64,000 nucleotides of DNA from Ischnura elegans (lineage: Eukaryota; Arthropoda; Insecta; Odonata; Coenagrionidae), in NCBI RefSeq assembly GCF_921293095.1, contig NC_060251.1:89080566-89144565 (forward strand), given 5' to 3'. Below are positions 1 through 10,209 of this stretch, one piece after another. A model generated the notes under the pieces. It searched no databases. It was given only the letters and a program-made list of their open reading frames with translations, and was not told where the DNA came from. Position 1 is the stretch's first letter. Every line of letters starts with the position of its first letter. Both the position numbers and the translations under genes were made by a program.

Positions 1-3000
1 ATTTATTAAAAGAAGTTAAATTATTATTATTATTAGAAGATAAGTAAAATATTTATTTTACATAATTTTCCAGCGATTTTGTTCAAAAAGTTTTAATTTT
101 ATTATGTTAAGTTTAAACCCTAATATGTGTCATAGATGGAACCCAACCCTTTTCCACTGTCTTCTACTATCTGTGCTGTTAATTGTGCTCGCTTAAACCA
201 TCTTTGAAAAAATGTATTTCACAGTCATAAAGGGGGCGTCATTATACGTTGTGTGTTCTAAGTTTTATTTGGTAAAATGAAATTACAAGAACATTTTGGT
301 ATTGCAGTTTATTTTAGAAACTTCACCACAAGTCTTCAAGTTCCTTCCCTGTTATCGAAGATTAGAAATAGAATCTGGTCACGGTCAATGAATATTTAGC
401 TCAGTTATGAAAGAATTTCAACAGAAAATAAAAATGATTACGCATGCTATTTAAGAAATGTGGTCGGTATGAATTGAGAAGGCATTAAGCTTTCGTTTCC
501 GAGATTTTATTTGATTTTCATCGCGGTAGCTTTAGTTTCAATACCGAAATTTAAGACTTCATTGAGGCCACTTATGCCATGTCTCTGGTTCTCTTGGCCA
601 TGAGCTTTTTAGCTGTATACCCGTTCATTAAATTCACATAGGCTTGTGCGTCGGAAAAGTTTAGATGATAGTTATAATATTAATGATTTTTTGGAAATAT
701 TCCCATTTTCCTTTTCATTTTAGTTCTTTGGTATTAGGCTTTATAATTTTTTGTTTTGGTTTAAGATATGCCACTGAAAAGCTAAACTAAACTAAATCCT
801 CAAACACGAGTTAAATATCACAGTAACGATAAAACCAAGAGTCAAAATAATATTAAGAGAAGAGTCATGATGATTATAAAACCAGAAATAAACCTTAACT
901 TCGGTAAATGCTACATTTTAAGACTTAGAATATTTCATTTGCACGAAAATAGGAAAAATTTGTCTCTGATACACGAGAAGGCGCAAAATTTAAAGATAAA
1001 TTAATTAATTCATACCTGCAGAGTTGTGTTAACACTTTTTTAATAAACTTGGAAAAATTACTTTCCTAAAAAATGGTTACGATAAGTTCTAGTTGAGTAT
1101 ATGCATTGCATTTTGTTTGCATAATTTTCGTGCTGCTCTTTTGACATTTTAAAAACATTTTACCCTCATAGTTTTACTGGCATTAAAAAAAACACCCCCT
1201 AAGTTTTACTTATTTTTCAATGAATTAAGAACACTTCATCTCCTGCTATCACATACGTCCACTATTCCTGGAAGAAAGCCTCCCTAGTGAACTGATTCCA
1301 ATTCGACAAAGGATCGCCATTCCTCTCGTCTCAAAACGACCCTTATTTTAGAAATTCTATCATGACTCTTCGCTCCTTTTTGGCCCTTTATAACCCTCGC
1401 CGAGAACCGCACTGACTTTTTTTTCGTCATGCGCTATTCTCTTGTTTCTAACCCACTCCCACCATTGCAAATCCCATGAAAAGAGTCCACCAACGGTGTC
1501 TTTCTCGTCTCTTGGCACGCACGAACTCCTTGTTCTGCTCCGCGGTTAACGGTCACCTCTGCTATAGATGTCGGTTGCCTCTGCAAGGGTCGTGAGCCTT
1601 GCCTTTGTTTCTCATGGCCATGAAATTTCAGTCCTAAACCTGTTTCTCGTATTGGGAATAAAAATCGATCGCCTTCGCAATAATGAGTCTGTTACGAGCT
1701 TTAATAGTATCTTCCCATCAATCATTATCTCCGTTTCCTGCCCACATCAATTTTGTCACTCTCGTCGCGTAGTCTTTTTGTAGAATTTTTTTCACGAGAA
1801 TCGCTGTATCCTAGTAATAAATTTAATTATCTCACATCATCACAAAAGTGTGGAAATTTTTCTGAATGGCAAATTTCTCCGGCGTAAAATGATAATGTAA
1901 TTATCATAATGTTACATATGTATGAAAATTGCATTTCTAATGGTTCTTGAAATTTTTTAAATATTGACCTGATATAAGTTCTTTCTTTTTTTCATCTTGT
2001 GACCTTGTGATGACGAGGCATATAACAAATTGAACTCTAGCGGTAATAGTTGAATGATAAAACCACCATGTTCTTTTTACTAGTGTTACATCGTTTTATG
2101 AAAATTTACCTAGTATTTCAACCATACTATATATATATTTGACCAGAAATAATTATAAAATAATTAATTTTGTTCTTAATTTCTCAAACATTTATGGAGC
2201 CCAAAACTATTTAAAAAATCAAGTTTTTAAGGTGGAATTACTGCAAAAGTAGATAAATTATTTTGCTTGAAAAGAATTAGATTCTTTGTAGCATTATAGA
2301 GCTGGAGGTGCATAATTCATTTACAGGATTTCATCCCGCGACTATGGATAAATATTGACCAACTATTTGCACTTTTCTGAAGTACCTATATTTTGTGTAG
2401 TTAAAATTTTGAAACATAATTCTTTTGTGTGGAACAGATATCAACTCAATTATAGAAGATGATAGTTTCTGAATATCCATAAGTGAATTATTTTTGATAA
2501 AACTTTGTGTCAAGAAGGTATCAGTAACGAGTAAAATATAGGTACCACTTAAATGCCAAAAAAGAAAAAAAATCGATATGCCATCTTGTTATGAAAAGTG
2601 CTTTGATACGCTGACTTGAAAAATATCAACTTACGAAAGTTTGGTCAGTTACTAATACTTTATCAGGCGATATTTTACTGGCATCCTTTGTAACTAGTGG
2701 CGATAAAAAATGTTAATAGAATAATCTTTTTTAAAGCCACTTTTTCATCTTTTGAAATGGTTATGTATCATATTTGGGATAGAAACGTAAAAAAAGATTT
2801 CGGTGATATAAAATACGTATCTTTTGTCCAAGGCATGGACCATTTTCAGCTTACCTTTACCTGATAAAGGAATCATAATCTTGCGGGATTAATTTAATAT
2901 ACTCTATACCTGGAAGATATGTTAAATCTAATGTCAATCAAGGTACCCTATGGAAATACGATTGTTTAAATGAAAACTTTATTTATACTTTTTCACAATT

Positions 3001-3150
3001 TTTATTCACCCAGGATGTGTTTCTTCATATCTGAAGACGATTTCTTGAACACTTCATAACGGCTGAAGTAAATGAATAGCTTGGAGAACAACTATGAGTC
3101 TTCCAGCTTCAAAACTGAGGCAAAGTTGATGCATGAGCATCCGTATTGAT
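1..3150. other. AT-rich intergenic DNA upstream of gene 1
   Basis: No coding region, RNA gene or clear repeat was recognised. The stretch is AT-rich with short homopolymer runs. Positions about 1280-1790 are richer in C and T than the rest and hold a 71-codon open frame, but it shows no signal peptide, motif or codon bias and is treated as chance. Confidence 0.6.
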
Positions 3151-3159
3151 GACAAGTTG

Positions 3160-3960
3160 ATTGAATTCTTCAAAACGAAAGCCTCTTTTGGTCTCGCGAT
3201 ATTTTATGTCCAGGCGCGAGACAATCTTCATCACCGCTTCTATAATCTCTTATAGCACTGTAGCACTGTGTGTGATCTCAGGCTCAGTTTCCGATAGGTG
3301 TCGCACTGTCGCGCGTCATCTGTTCCCCACAGCCTTTTTCCGCTCCTCGTCATCTCACGAACGGCCACATATATGGAATCATAGGCTGGGGATGGAGAGG
3401 AGCTATTCAAGGAAAGCGTTCCGCTGATTCTCTCGCATGAATACATACATGTCGCGTTGTCAACTCCCCTTACTCCTTTTCTTGAACTGCCCCTGTTTCT
3501 CCAATTCCGCTCAACCCTTTTTCGCTTCCTTTCCAGCCACTTCTCCGCATTTTCTCAAGGTTTCGAACCCTTGGACGATAACTTTAAGAAGGGGTAGTTC
3601 TCCCGCTCATACCAACTCAGGCGTTGAAGTCTCCAGAAAACCACCCTCTTCCTCCCCTTACCCTCCCAGCAAACCCAACCCTACCCGTCCCGTTTCCTCC
3701 CCCAAGAAAATCGTTTTCCCATCCAAATGCAGCACTCATTTTCTGTCGATTCCAATTCTCCATTTTTTTTGCTTCCTATGTGAGACGCGTTCGATGAGGT
3801 TTGTCTCCATATCCTCCCCCTTTCAACCCTTTCCTTTTTTCTCTGGCCACTCCCACCCACTTCATCCCCCTGTTCTCGTGTCCTGGACAGGGTATATATT
3901 GGCACGAGATTGATCGGATTTTCGAGACGAAGACGGACAGTCAGGAGAAAGGGTTGAACA
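3160..3960 (+). promoter_or_regulatory. Promoter region and 5' UTR of cuticle gene 1
   Basis: This roughly 800 bp block is far richer in GC than the DNA before it. From about 3440 to 3880 it is strongly pyrimidine-rich on the + strand, which means GA-rich on the other strand. It ends in a TATA box and runs into the short 5' UTR of the first coding exon at 3989. Polypurine/polypyrimidine blocks next to insect cuticle-gene promoters are a plausible site for GAGA-type factors, but no factor binding is shown here. Long open frames inside it (for example 3437-3913) are low-complexity Ser/Pro/Phe by-products of the C/T skew. Confidence 0.6.
3893..3899 (+). promoter_or_regulatory. TATA box of cuticle gene 1
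   Basis: TATATAT lies 90 bases upstream of the initiator ATG at 3989. A start site 25-30 bases downstream would fall near 3920-3928 and give a 5' UTR of about 60-70 bases, normal for insect cuticle genes. No perfect TCAGT initiator is seen at that spacing. Confidence 0.6.
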
Positions 3961-3988
3961 CACTTCGCGTCCTACGCATCTCTGCAAC

Positions 3989-3994
3989 ATGAAG
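3989..3994 (+). CDS. Gene 1 exon 1 (coding part, Met-Lys)
   Basis: ATG AAG is followed immediately by GTGAGT at 3995, a consensus donor. A first coding exon holding only the first residues of the signal peptide is the usual layout of insect cuticular-protein genes. It joins in phase 0 to the hydrophobic run that opens exon 2. Confidence 0.8.
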
Positions 3995-6900
3995 GTGAGT
4001 GGGACTTTTCTTTACTCCTCCGCACCGAGGCCACACCTTGCCCCTGTTACGTCGTCATTTTTTTCTGTACTGTCAGAAATTTTACAGTATATTTTGCTGT
4101 AGAACGTACGGAATCCGTTTAGATTGCTTTGAGTTTATAATATGGCAGGTCGCTTTTGGAAGAGCTCTTCAGTTAACATTTCTTCGGGCGCAATGGATCT
4201 GACAGGCACAGGGCGAGCTTTTTCTCATTTCTCCGCGACACTAGGTAAAATAGACCCTTGACGCTTATAGTAGCTTGTTTTGATGCGCTCGATGGAGGCA
4301 TTCACTTTTCGCATTCATATGGAAAGATCAGTGGTGGATTATTCAGCATAATTAAGCAAAATAATGTCACGATATGGTAAAATAAAAGAATTATTAGATA
4401 AATAAGATAGCAAATTAAAAAACACTGATCTTATAGAATTTACTTGCTAAAATGCATTACTTATAATTATACTTGATAGCCTAGAAAACACGTTTAATTG
4501 CACCTTGCTGGAACGGTTCCGGGCCGTATGACGGCATTTAAAGGGCTCTATGCATAGCACGAAAGATATCATGTAAGTGTTCAAATACACTAATAATATG
4601 GGTAACTTTAAAGGAGCCATGCTAAGAGAGAATAATGTTTTTTCACATCTGTGCCTGAAAGACTCATTGCGCCTGAACTAAAAAATTACAGCATTGCGCC
4701 TGACAAATGGTTAACAATCATCCTGTTGTGAATCATCCAATGATCCATAACTTAAAGCCTAAAAATAGGAGCTGTAGTTACTGATATTCCTTCATGAAAC
4801 ATGACTTTGAACTGAACTGCAATTTAAATTTCATCTTTTACTGATTAAAAAAAACATGAGTTTTAATTGTTATCTATTTCATTATCGGTTGATGATCTAG
4901 GTCACGGTACAAGAAAAACTGTATCCTGAACTTTCTAATGCATTCAAACATTGTGTTCATAAATATCTTATTCGAAAATTAGAATTCAAAGCGTTTTTTT
5001 TTAATAATATGAAATACAGTCATATCAGTGATTTTATAATTTTACTCTATAGCTGTTATTACGTGGAAGAAACTTTCATGTTCATTCGGGTTTTAGAGTA
5101 CCAGATACTCAGTCGATTGGTGATTCAGACCCTATATGGATTCAGAATGATGTGATTAGTGCATGCATTGAATTTTTGAGGACCGCTGAATTCTACCTCG
5201 GAAAAAATGCTTTTCTTATATTTTAGCGTTTCGAAAGAGGGGGACTTGGAAACCTTATGGTCCGTGATATAAAGTATTAAGAGGATGATTAAGTGTTAAT
5301 TTCATTAGCTTTGAGCATCGATGTTCAAGCCGTAGGTTTGAAACAGAAAAGTGGATGTTAGAAAGAGTGCAACGTAATCCTTGAAACACTTCTAGATTTT
5401 CTCTTGCTTCCAAATGAGATGGCGGGAATGTGTGTGAAAGTTTTGGAAGAGATAACAATGAGACAGAGATTTTGAATGGAGCATGTGATAGTGAAAGAGG
5501 GTATAGTAAGATCCGTGGTAGAAGGAAGGGAATAAGGCTAACGGGGATAAGAAATATAATTGGATGCAAGTATAAAATGAAGAGTAATATGCATCATATA
5601 GACCTGAAAAAAGAAATTCAGCTTTGGAATCGAGAGAGTAAGGGAATATTAGTAATGGGTTGTAATATGGATGGTGGAACATAAATTATATTAATACGGT
5701 AATTTTTATCTCAAGCTATTAAATCGTAGAGCTGTATATCGATAACCTACGGTAATTTTAATTGTCGCAATTGTAAAACACTTGTAAATTTAAAGACAGC
5801 AGCGATGAGTGACGATTGATTATGATATAATATTATTCTTTAATGTTATCATATATATGGTCGTGGATCAAAACTGCCTGACATCCAAAGAAGAGTTAAA
5901 AATATTACTTCTTTGATTAATTTCCTTTCAGTAAAATAGAAACAGCTGTTGTAATTTTCGACTGGAATTACAAGTACAATTTCAGTGGAAAATTACTACA
6001 CTTGTTTCTATCTTATGACAATGAACTTCCTCAAAGTAAACTCTTCAACAATCGACGGGTTTCCTTTCAGTTTTGAAGCTGATAAACTGACCTCCCTTTA
6101 AAAAAATAAGCAACAACATTATGCAGTTTTTATCGATTTTTGCAGTTTTGAACGACTAAATATTTCTAAAAAAAATCGTGGATTCAGAGTCACAAAATAC
6201 AAATCGAGGCAGAATTCTATCTCCACAGAATATTTTTTTCCTATAACATTATATCTTGAGCTTAACCTGTTGTTTAACTCTCCCCAGGTCCTGTGCATCG
6301 TACTGTTCTGCGCTGTGGCGGCGTTGGCTAGGCCGCAGATCATCCACCCGTGGCCGGCGACCATCGCGGCCGCACCAATGTGGTCGCACGGCCACTCCAT
6401 GCCCGTGGTCATGGCCAGGCACGGTCTCTGGCCCTACACCACGCAGGCCGCAGCCGCCGTCCCCGTTGTCGTCAGGTACCCATCACAGGACACCTCCAGG
6501 GGACTCCCACAGCCCGTTGAGGACACACCGGAGGTGAGCATGCAGACACACCTATTGTCAGCCTGTTGCCAGAAGTTTCTAGCTTTACACTCGCCACCCT
6601 AGAAATATCTGAGAATTGGGTAGATCTTAGCGGTATTGAGTTTCTGGAGATATTATTTGAAGGTGTGATCAAAAGGCTATTCATTCCAAAAATTCGGGAA
6701 TGTTTCGAATCCTTTACTCACTTTACCAGTCATAGCTTAACCAGTCCTGCAGTAGACAGAAAAATATATTGTGCATGATAATTACGGGAGAGTACATTTT
6801 GTTATGAAGAGTACTCATTTCCGAGAAGTTCATTCGCATATTTTTAGTTAAAGAATTTCGGGGGTTGGTTGTATTTCTTAAGAATTATTGTTAATCACTC

Positions 6901-9461
6901 CCGCAGGCTACATCATTGCTTAATATTTAGGTCTCCTTCTTCATTGTATACGTTTCCCCATCGTAAAGCGCTACACTTCGTATGAGGATCTTTGCAGGCC
7001 TCTTATTTAAACTCTTAGTAACGATTCTATCATCAGCACTTTACTATTCAAGAATGCCTAATTTACTATGGTGATTCTCTTTCCGATTTCCTTTCAAACG
7101 TTTCTATGAAGTGTTGCCTAGGATATATTTAGGCAGGATGTTACCACAGCAAGTTTTTCTGAAGGGTGGTAATAAGGTCTCTTATGTAAGTGGGTTTTTT
7201 TCCCCGTGCTCTTATATACTTCCCCTTTGGGGCTCTCTGGTAGTGTTATGTTTCAATTCTTTCTCCTTCCTTTTACCTTCAAACTAATGAATTTTTAGCC
7301 ATCTCGTTGAGATTTGAGAATTTTGTGCGCCAGTATTATAAAAATTATCCGAATTTGGTCGAGTCTAGCACCCTTGAAACTTGGACTAAATTCCCCTGGC
7401 TGAGGAATTGTACCATTGCCTTAAATAAGTTTACTAAATGTAATGTAAATTTCACCGCTGTTCACGTGGCAGGCTCGACATATTACACACATCTAGTTGT
7501 AATTTAATTACATCATTGGCTTTAAAATTAATCTTGTCTCCCAAACAAGCACTGCTAAAATGGCTATTAATACCAGCTGGAAATATTTACCTATTCTTAG
7601 GCATGTTGTCAATCGTGTTCTTGGGAAAATTAGGATTACTTTCAGATGTAAAGGAATAGAATTCACCCTATTCTACACTGTCCGATAATACCCGGCCAAG
7701 GAATCTTCTCACACTCTGGTAAGCTTGTATTAAAACAGCTTTTTGACCGATGTTAACGACGTGCTTTTAGATTCCCTGGTCTTAAATTTCTTTTATGAAC
7801 TGTTTTGATATGACTCCCTCCACAGAGATTAAAACTAGGTGCTGACTTCTTTCAAATTTCAAATATTTTTTTTACCAGCCAAATTTTGATATTTTATGTA
7901 TTTGCCTTCCTTTCCGTAGACTCAGGTGATTCTGTGGCACTGCTAAACCAACTACATTTTCTCTTTACTGTGATTATTATTATTTATTATTACTAAATAC
8001 AAGGGCGTACCCAGGATCAAAACTGGGGGGGGGGGAGGCAAGCCGTGGTCATTCTTGATGTAACATTTTAGCACAGACAAGGTTAATGAAACCATATTTT
8101 TAAGAAAAGTATGACAGCAATTTATTATTGTTTATTATAATTTGTTTGGATAAATAATTATTTTTAATTTAATGTTCCCTGTATTAATGTCTTATACTTA
8201 TATCACTTTTCTTCAAAAGAAAATTTGTTCAAAACTTTCGTTTTGCACTAAATTTATTTTCGCTTTTATAGTGGGGCAGCCGGCCCCTCCTGCCCCCCGC
8301 TGGGTACGCCCATGACTACATCTTATCTACATAATAACCTGCGAGCCACCTCTAGGGTGTTTGGCAGGGAGTGATCAATCACCAGCATGCAGCATGCAAT
8401 TTGACTCCCACATGCACAACACACAGTACAAAAAACTACACGCATACTAACAAATTATACTACCATATGCTGTTAGAAATAATAATAAAACTAAGAAACA
8501 TGCATTAAGTTTTACATAGGTTATTAGAATACACTGCAAGTCATCTAATCTATGAGTTTTATCACTGCCGTTATAATCTTTTATTGATCGTGGAAAAAAA
8601 GACATTCTGAATCTGTCATTTCCACAGCCCATCTATCTTATTTTTTTATATTATCTGATCTTCCTTAGTACGTTGGCGTCCATAAGATAGTTAAACTAAG
8701 GTATATTAAATATTAAAAATGCAGCAATAGTTTAAGGACATCACTAGCATTATAATTAATACATTCACCTTGATAATGACATAGTTCACTGTCGAAACCT
8801 GGGTCGGTTATTAAAACTTTTGTGGAACATACAACAGTGTATCTTTATTATGTTTCCTGTTACCATGTTCTAGCAAATATCGCCATCCAGTTTTAAGTTG
8901 ATTATAATCAATGTTTTCTACTAGGTTCGCGCCGCTAAAATGGCTTTCGCCGCCGAGTACGAGAAGGCTGCAGTGGCGGCCGCCCTGAGCCCATCCACCG
9001 AGGACATCGCCGACGGCAGCGCCCTGGTCATCATCCCTCGCGCCGAGAGCAAGATCGTGCCGGCCGCCGTGGCCGTGCTCAAGGACTCGGAGATGGAGCG
9101 CTCGGACGATGAGGGCAGGAGCCGCAGCCGTCGCGAGGCCAAGGAGCCCATCATGATGGCCGAGAAGAAGATGATGCTAATCACGCCCGCGTCCACCACC
9201 CGCATGGGCATGTCCCTGGATGTGGCCGACTACGTGGTGCCGCAGCATCCAGTCATCCCCGTCCCCGTACCCCTCGCTCCAGTGTCACCGATCGCCCCAG
9301 TGGCCGTCCCCGTAGTGGCGGTCCCCGCCAAGGCAGCGGCTGGGGCTCCCGAGGGTGCTTTCATTGTCCCTCATGGTCAGCCCATCATCTACACCGGACC
9401 CGCGGCTCCACTGATCCCTCCAGTGGTGCTCCTGAAGAAGGAGGAGCCCACCAAGCACTGA
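3989..9461 (+). CDS. Gene 1: secreted cuticle-type protein with 18-residue motif, no RR domain
   Basis: Three coding exons, 3989-3994, 6288-6533 and 8925-9461, join in phase 0 to a 262-residue protein. Residues 1-16 form a signal peptide with a likely cut after Ala-Leu-Ala16, so the product should be secreted into cuticle matrix. Residues 17-70 are rich in Pro, His, Trp and Ala. Residues 79-104 (core EDTPEVRAAK) match the 18-residue motif known from many arthropod cuticular proteins. Residues 123-159 are charged and contain RSRR at 151-154, a furin-type site; 160-168 is Met-rich; from about 188 to the end the chain is Pro/Val-rich. No Rebers-Riddiford chitin-binding consensus is visible, unlike gene 2. 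A structural cuticle role is inferred from family resemblance. Splice sites are GTGAGT, GTGAGC and two AG acceptors. The frame after the stop continues into a possible 3' UTR donor. Confidence 0.82.
4173..4715. mobile_element. Inverted-repeat element, copy 1 (in intron 1 of gene 1)
   Basis: The ends are imperfect inverted repeats: the left end reads GTTAACATTTCTTCGGGCGC, and the right end read on the other strand gives GTTAACCATTTGTCAGGCGC. Subterminal CAGGCACAG and CGCAATG words are repeated at both ends. The whole sequence is homologous to 51455-52433, which shows that it is a dispersed element of about 540 bp. No open frame for a transposase is present, so it would be non-autonomous. I could not settle a target-site duplication, so the superfamily is unassigned. 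Confidence 0.7.
4716..6287. other. Remainder of gene 1 intron 1
   Basis: AT-rich intron sequence, closing with a CT-rich tract and TCCCCAG at 6281-6287. Short open frames around 5250-5690 exist on both strands but show no recognisable domain. Nothing else was recognised. Confidence 0.6.
6288..6533 (+). CDS. Gene 1 exon 2 (signal peptide and His/Trp/Pro-rich region)
   Basis: The exon is 82 codons and GC-rich, starting after CCCCAG and ending in GAG before the donor GTGAGC at 6534. It encodes the hydrophobic core of the signal peptide and ends inside the 18-residue cuticle motif, just after DTPE. Both boundaries are phase 0. Confidence 0.85.
8000..8314 (-). mobile_element. hAT-like MITE family A, copy 1 (in intron 2 of gene 1)
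   Basis: The 315 bp element is bounded by inverted repeats CAAGGGCGTACCCAG and CTGGGTACGCCCATG. The 8 bases on each side (ACTAAATA and ACTACATC) agree at 6 of 8 positions, as an aged 8-bp target-site duplication would. It lies in the opposite orientation to the family copies at 9972 and 19733. G and C homopolymer runs sit next to the ends. No transposase frame is present. TIR plus 8-bp duplication points to the hAT superfamily. Confidence 0.75.
8325..8640 (-). mobile_element. LINE 3' remnant (reverse transcriptase tail)
   Basis: Read on the minus strand, a 61-codon frame at 8447-8632 includes FRMSFFPRSIKDYN. This resembles the FFPRTI-x-x-WN tail found at the extreme C-terminus of many arthropod non-LTR reverse transcriptases. 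The following minus-strand sequence, with its short word repeats of GCATGC and a TGTAGATAAG end, looks like the 3' UTR of such an element. Only the tail survives; it is not functional. Confidence 0.55.
8925..9461 (+). CDS. Gene 1 exon 3 (18-residue motif second half, RSRR site, Pro/Val tail)
   Basis: The exon starts after TTTTCTACTAG and runs 178 codons to TGA at 9459-9461. Base composition changes sharply from AT-rich intron to GC-rich codons at the boundary. Immediately after the stop the sequence reads GAGGGTGAGTG, so a splice donor at 9464 or 9465 could begin a 3' UTR intron; otherwise the message would run into the adjoining MITE. Confidence 0.85.
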   Translation, partial: VRAAKMAFAAEYEKAAVAAALSPSTEDIADGSALVIIPRAESKIVPAAVAVLKDSEMERSDDEGRSRSRREAKEPIMMAEKKMMLITPASTTRMGMSLDVADYVVPQHPVIPVPVPLAPVSPIAPVAVPVVAVPAKAAAGAPEGAFIVPHGQPIIYTGPAAPLIPPVVLLKKEEPTKH

Positions 9462-9493
9462 GGGTGAGTGTGGGTGAAGAATAATTGTTAAAG

Positions 9494-9900
9494 TACAGTA
9501 GAACCTCGGATAATGACCACAATCCGTTGCAGAAAGCTGGTCGTTATCCGAAATGTTCGCTATCCGAAACAATTTTCCCCATAAAAAATAAAGGAAATAG
9601 GAATAATTGCTTCCTAGCTCCCATTGACTCGCTATCACATGAAAGTTACATGCTATATTATATGAAAGTTACATGCAAGTATTGTATTACATTGTATTAC
9701 TTGTAGACTTATTATTGTAGACATTGTATTACTTTGTATCCGTTTGGGATCGCACAGCACCGAGCACAAACATGGCCGCTACACATCTGTACGCTAACCG
9801 AAATTTTGTTCGTTATCCGAGGCAAATTTTTAGCGAAATATTTGGTCGTTATCCGAATTGTTCGTTATCAGAGGCGCTCGCTAACCGAGGTTTCACTATA
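9494..9900. mobile_element. pogo/Tigger-like MITE directly downstream of gene 1
   Basis: The element runs from TA plus CAGTAGAACCTCGG to a reverse-complementary end CCGAGGTTTCACTA followed by TA. A CAGT-x-GAACCTCG terminus with TA duplication is typical of pogo/Tigger-type elements. Between the ends the words TCGTTATCCGA and TTCGCTATCCGA recur several times in subterminal repeats. It starts only 33 bases after the gene 1 stop. An AATAAA inside it at 9587-9592 could serve as that gene's polyadenylation signal. Confidence 0.75.
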
Positions 9901-9971
9901 TTCTAAATGTTAAGATACGTCTCCATGGAATATTTAAAAAGTACTCTGTCAGACTCCTTTCATGTACTCCC

Positions 9972-10201
9972 CAAGGGCGTAACCAGCAAGGGGAAGGAGG
10001 GAGCAGCTGCCCTCCCCACCAGAAGCAAAAATCGCAAGTGTCTTTAAGGAAAAAAATAATTTTTCGAGCAAACAAGTTTAAAAACTAATAGAGAGCTGTT
10101 ACAGTTTCCTTAAAATGTTGATTTCATTCGCCTTTAATCTTACCTACAACTTGAACGACCATGACTTGCCCCCCCAAGTTTTGATCCTGAGTACGCCCTT
10201 G
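9972..10201 (+). mobile_element. hAT-like MITE family A, copy 2
   Basis: This 230 bp element is bounded by CAAGGGCGTAACCAG and CTGAGTACGCCCTTG. The flanking octamers GTACTCCC (9964-9971) and GTACTTCC (10202-10209) match at 7 of 8 positions. Its body is closely similar to 19733-19970, including AGCAAAAATCGCAA and TTAAAATGTTGATTTCATTC. Confidence 0.8.
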
Positions 10202-10209
10202 GTACTTCC

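Noticed and set aside
3437-3913. 158-codon open frame before gene 1
   Set aside because: Lies in the pyrimidine-rich promoter block, consists of Ser/Pro/Phe runs from C/T skew, overlaps the TATA box, and has frames open on the other strand too.
4173-4715. Idea that 4.2 and 51.5 kb share sequence because genes 1 and 2 arose by tandem gene duplication
   Set aside because: Homology stops at the inverted-repeat ends and does not extend into the flanks or to an exon 1 upstream of 51455, so separate insertions of one element explain it better.
6256-6602. Longer open frames around exon 2 of gene 1 (including one starting upstream at 6270)
   Set aside because: The frame from 6270 is exon 2 extended into both introns. 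CCCCAG at 6282-6287 and GTGAGC at 6534 are better boundaries. The frame from 6256 is an out-of-register shadow.
8921-9638. Minus-strand frames opposite exon 3 of gene 1
   Set aside because: Antisense shadows of a GC-rich exon; the + frame has splice sites, a motif and continuity with exon 2.
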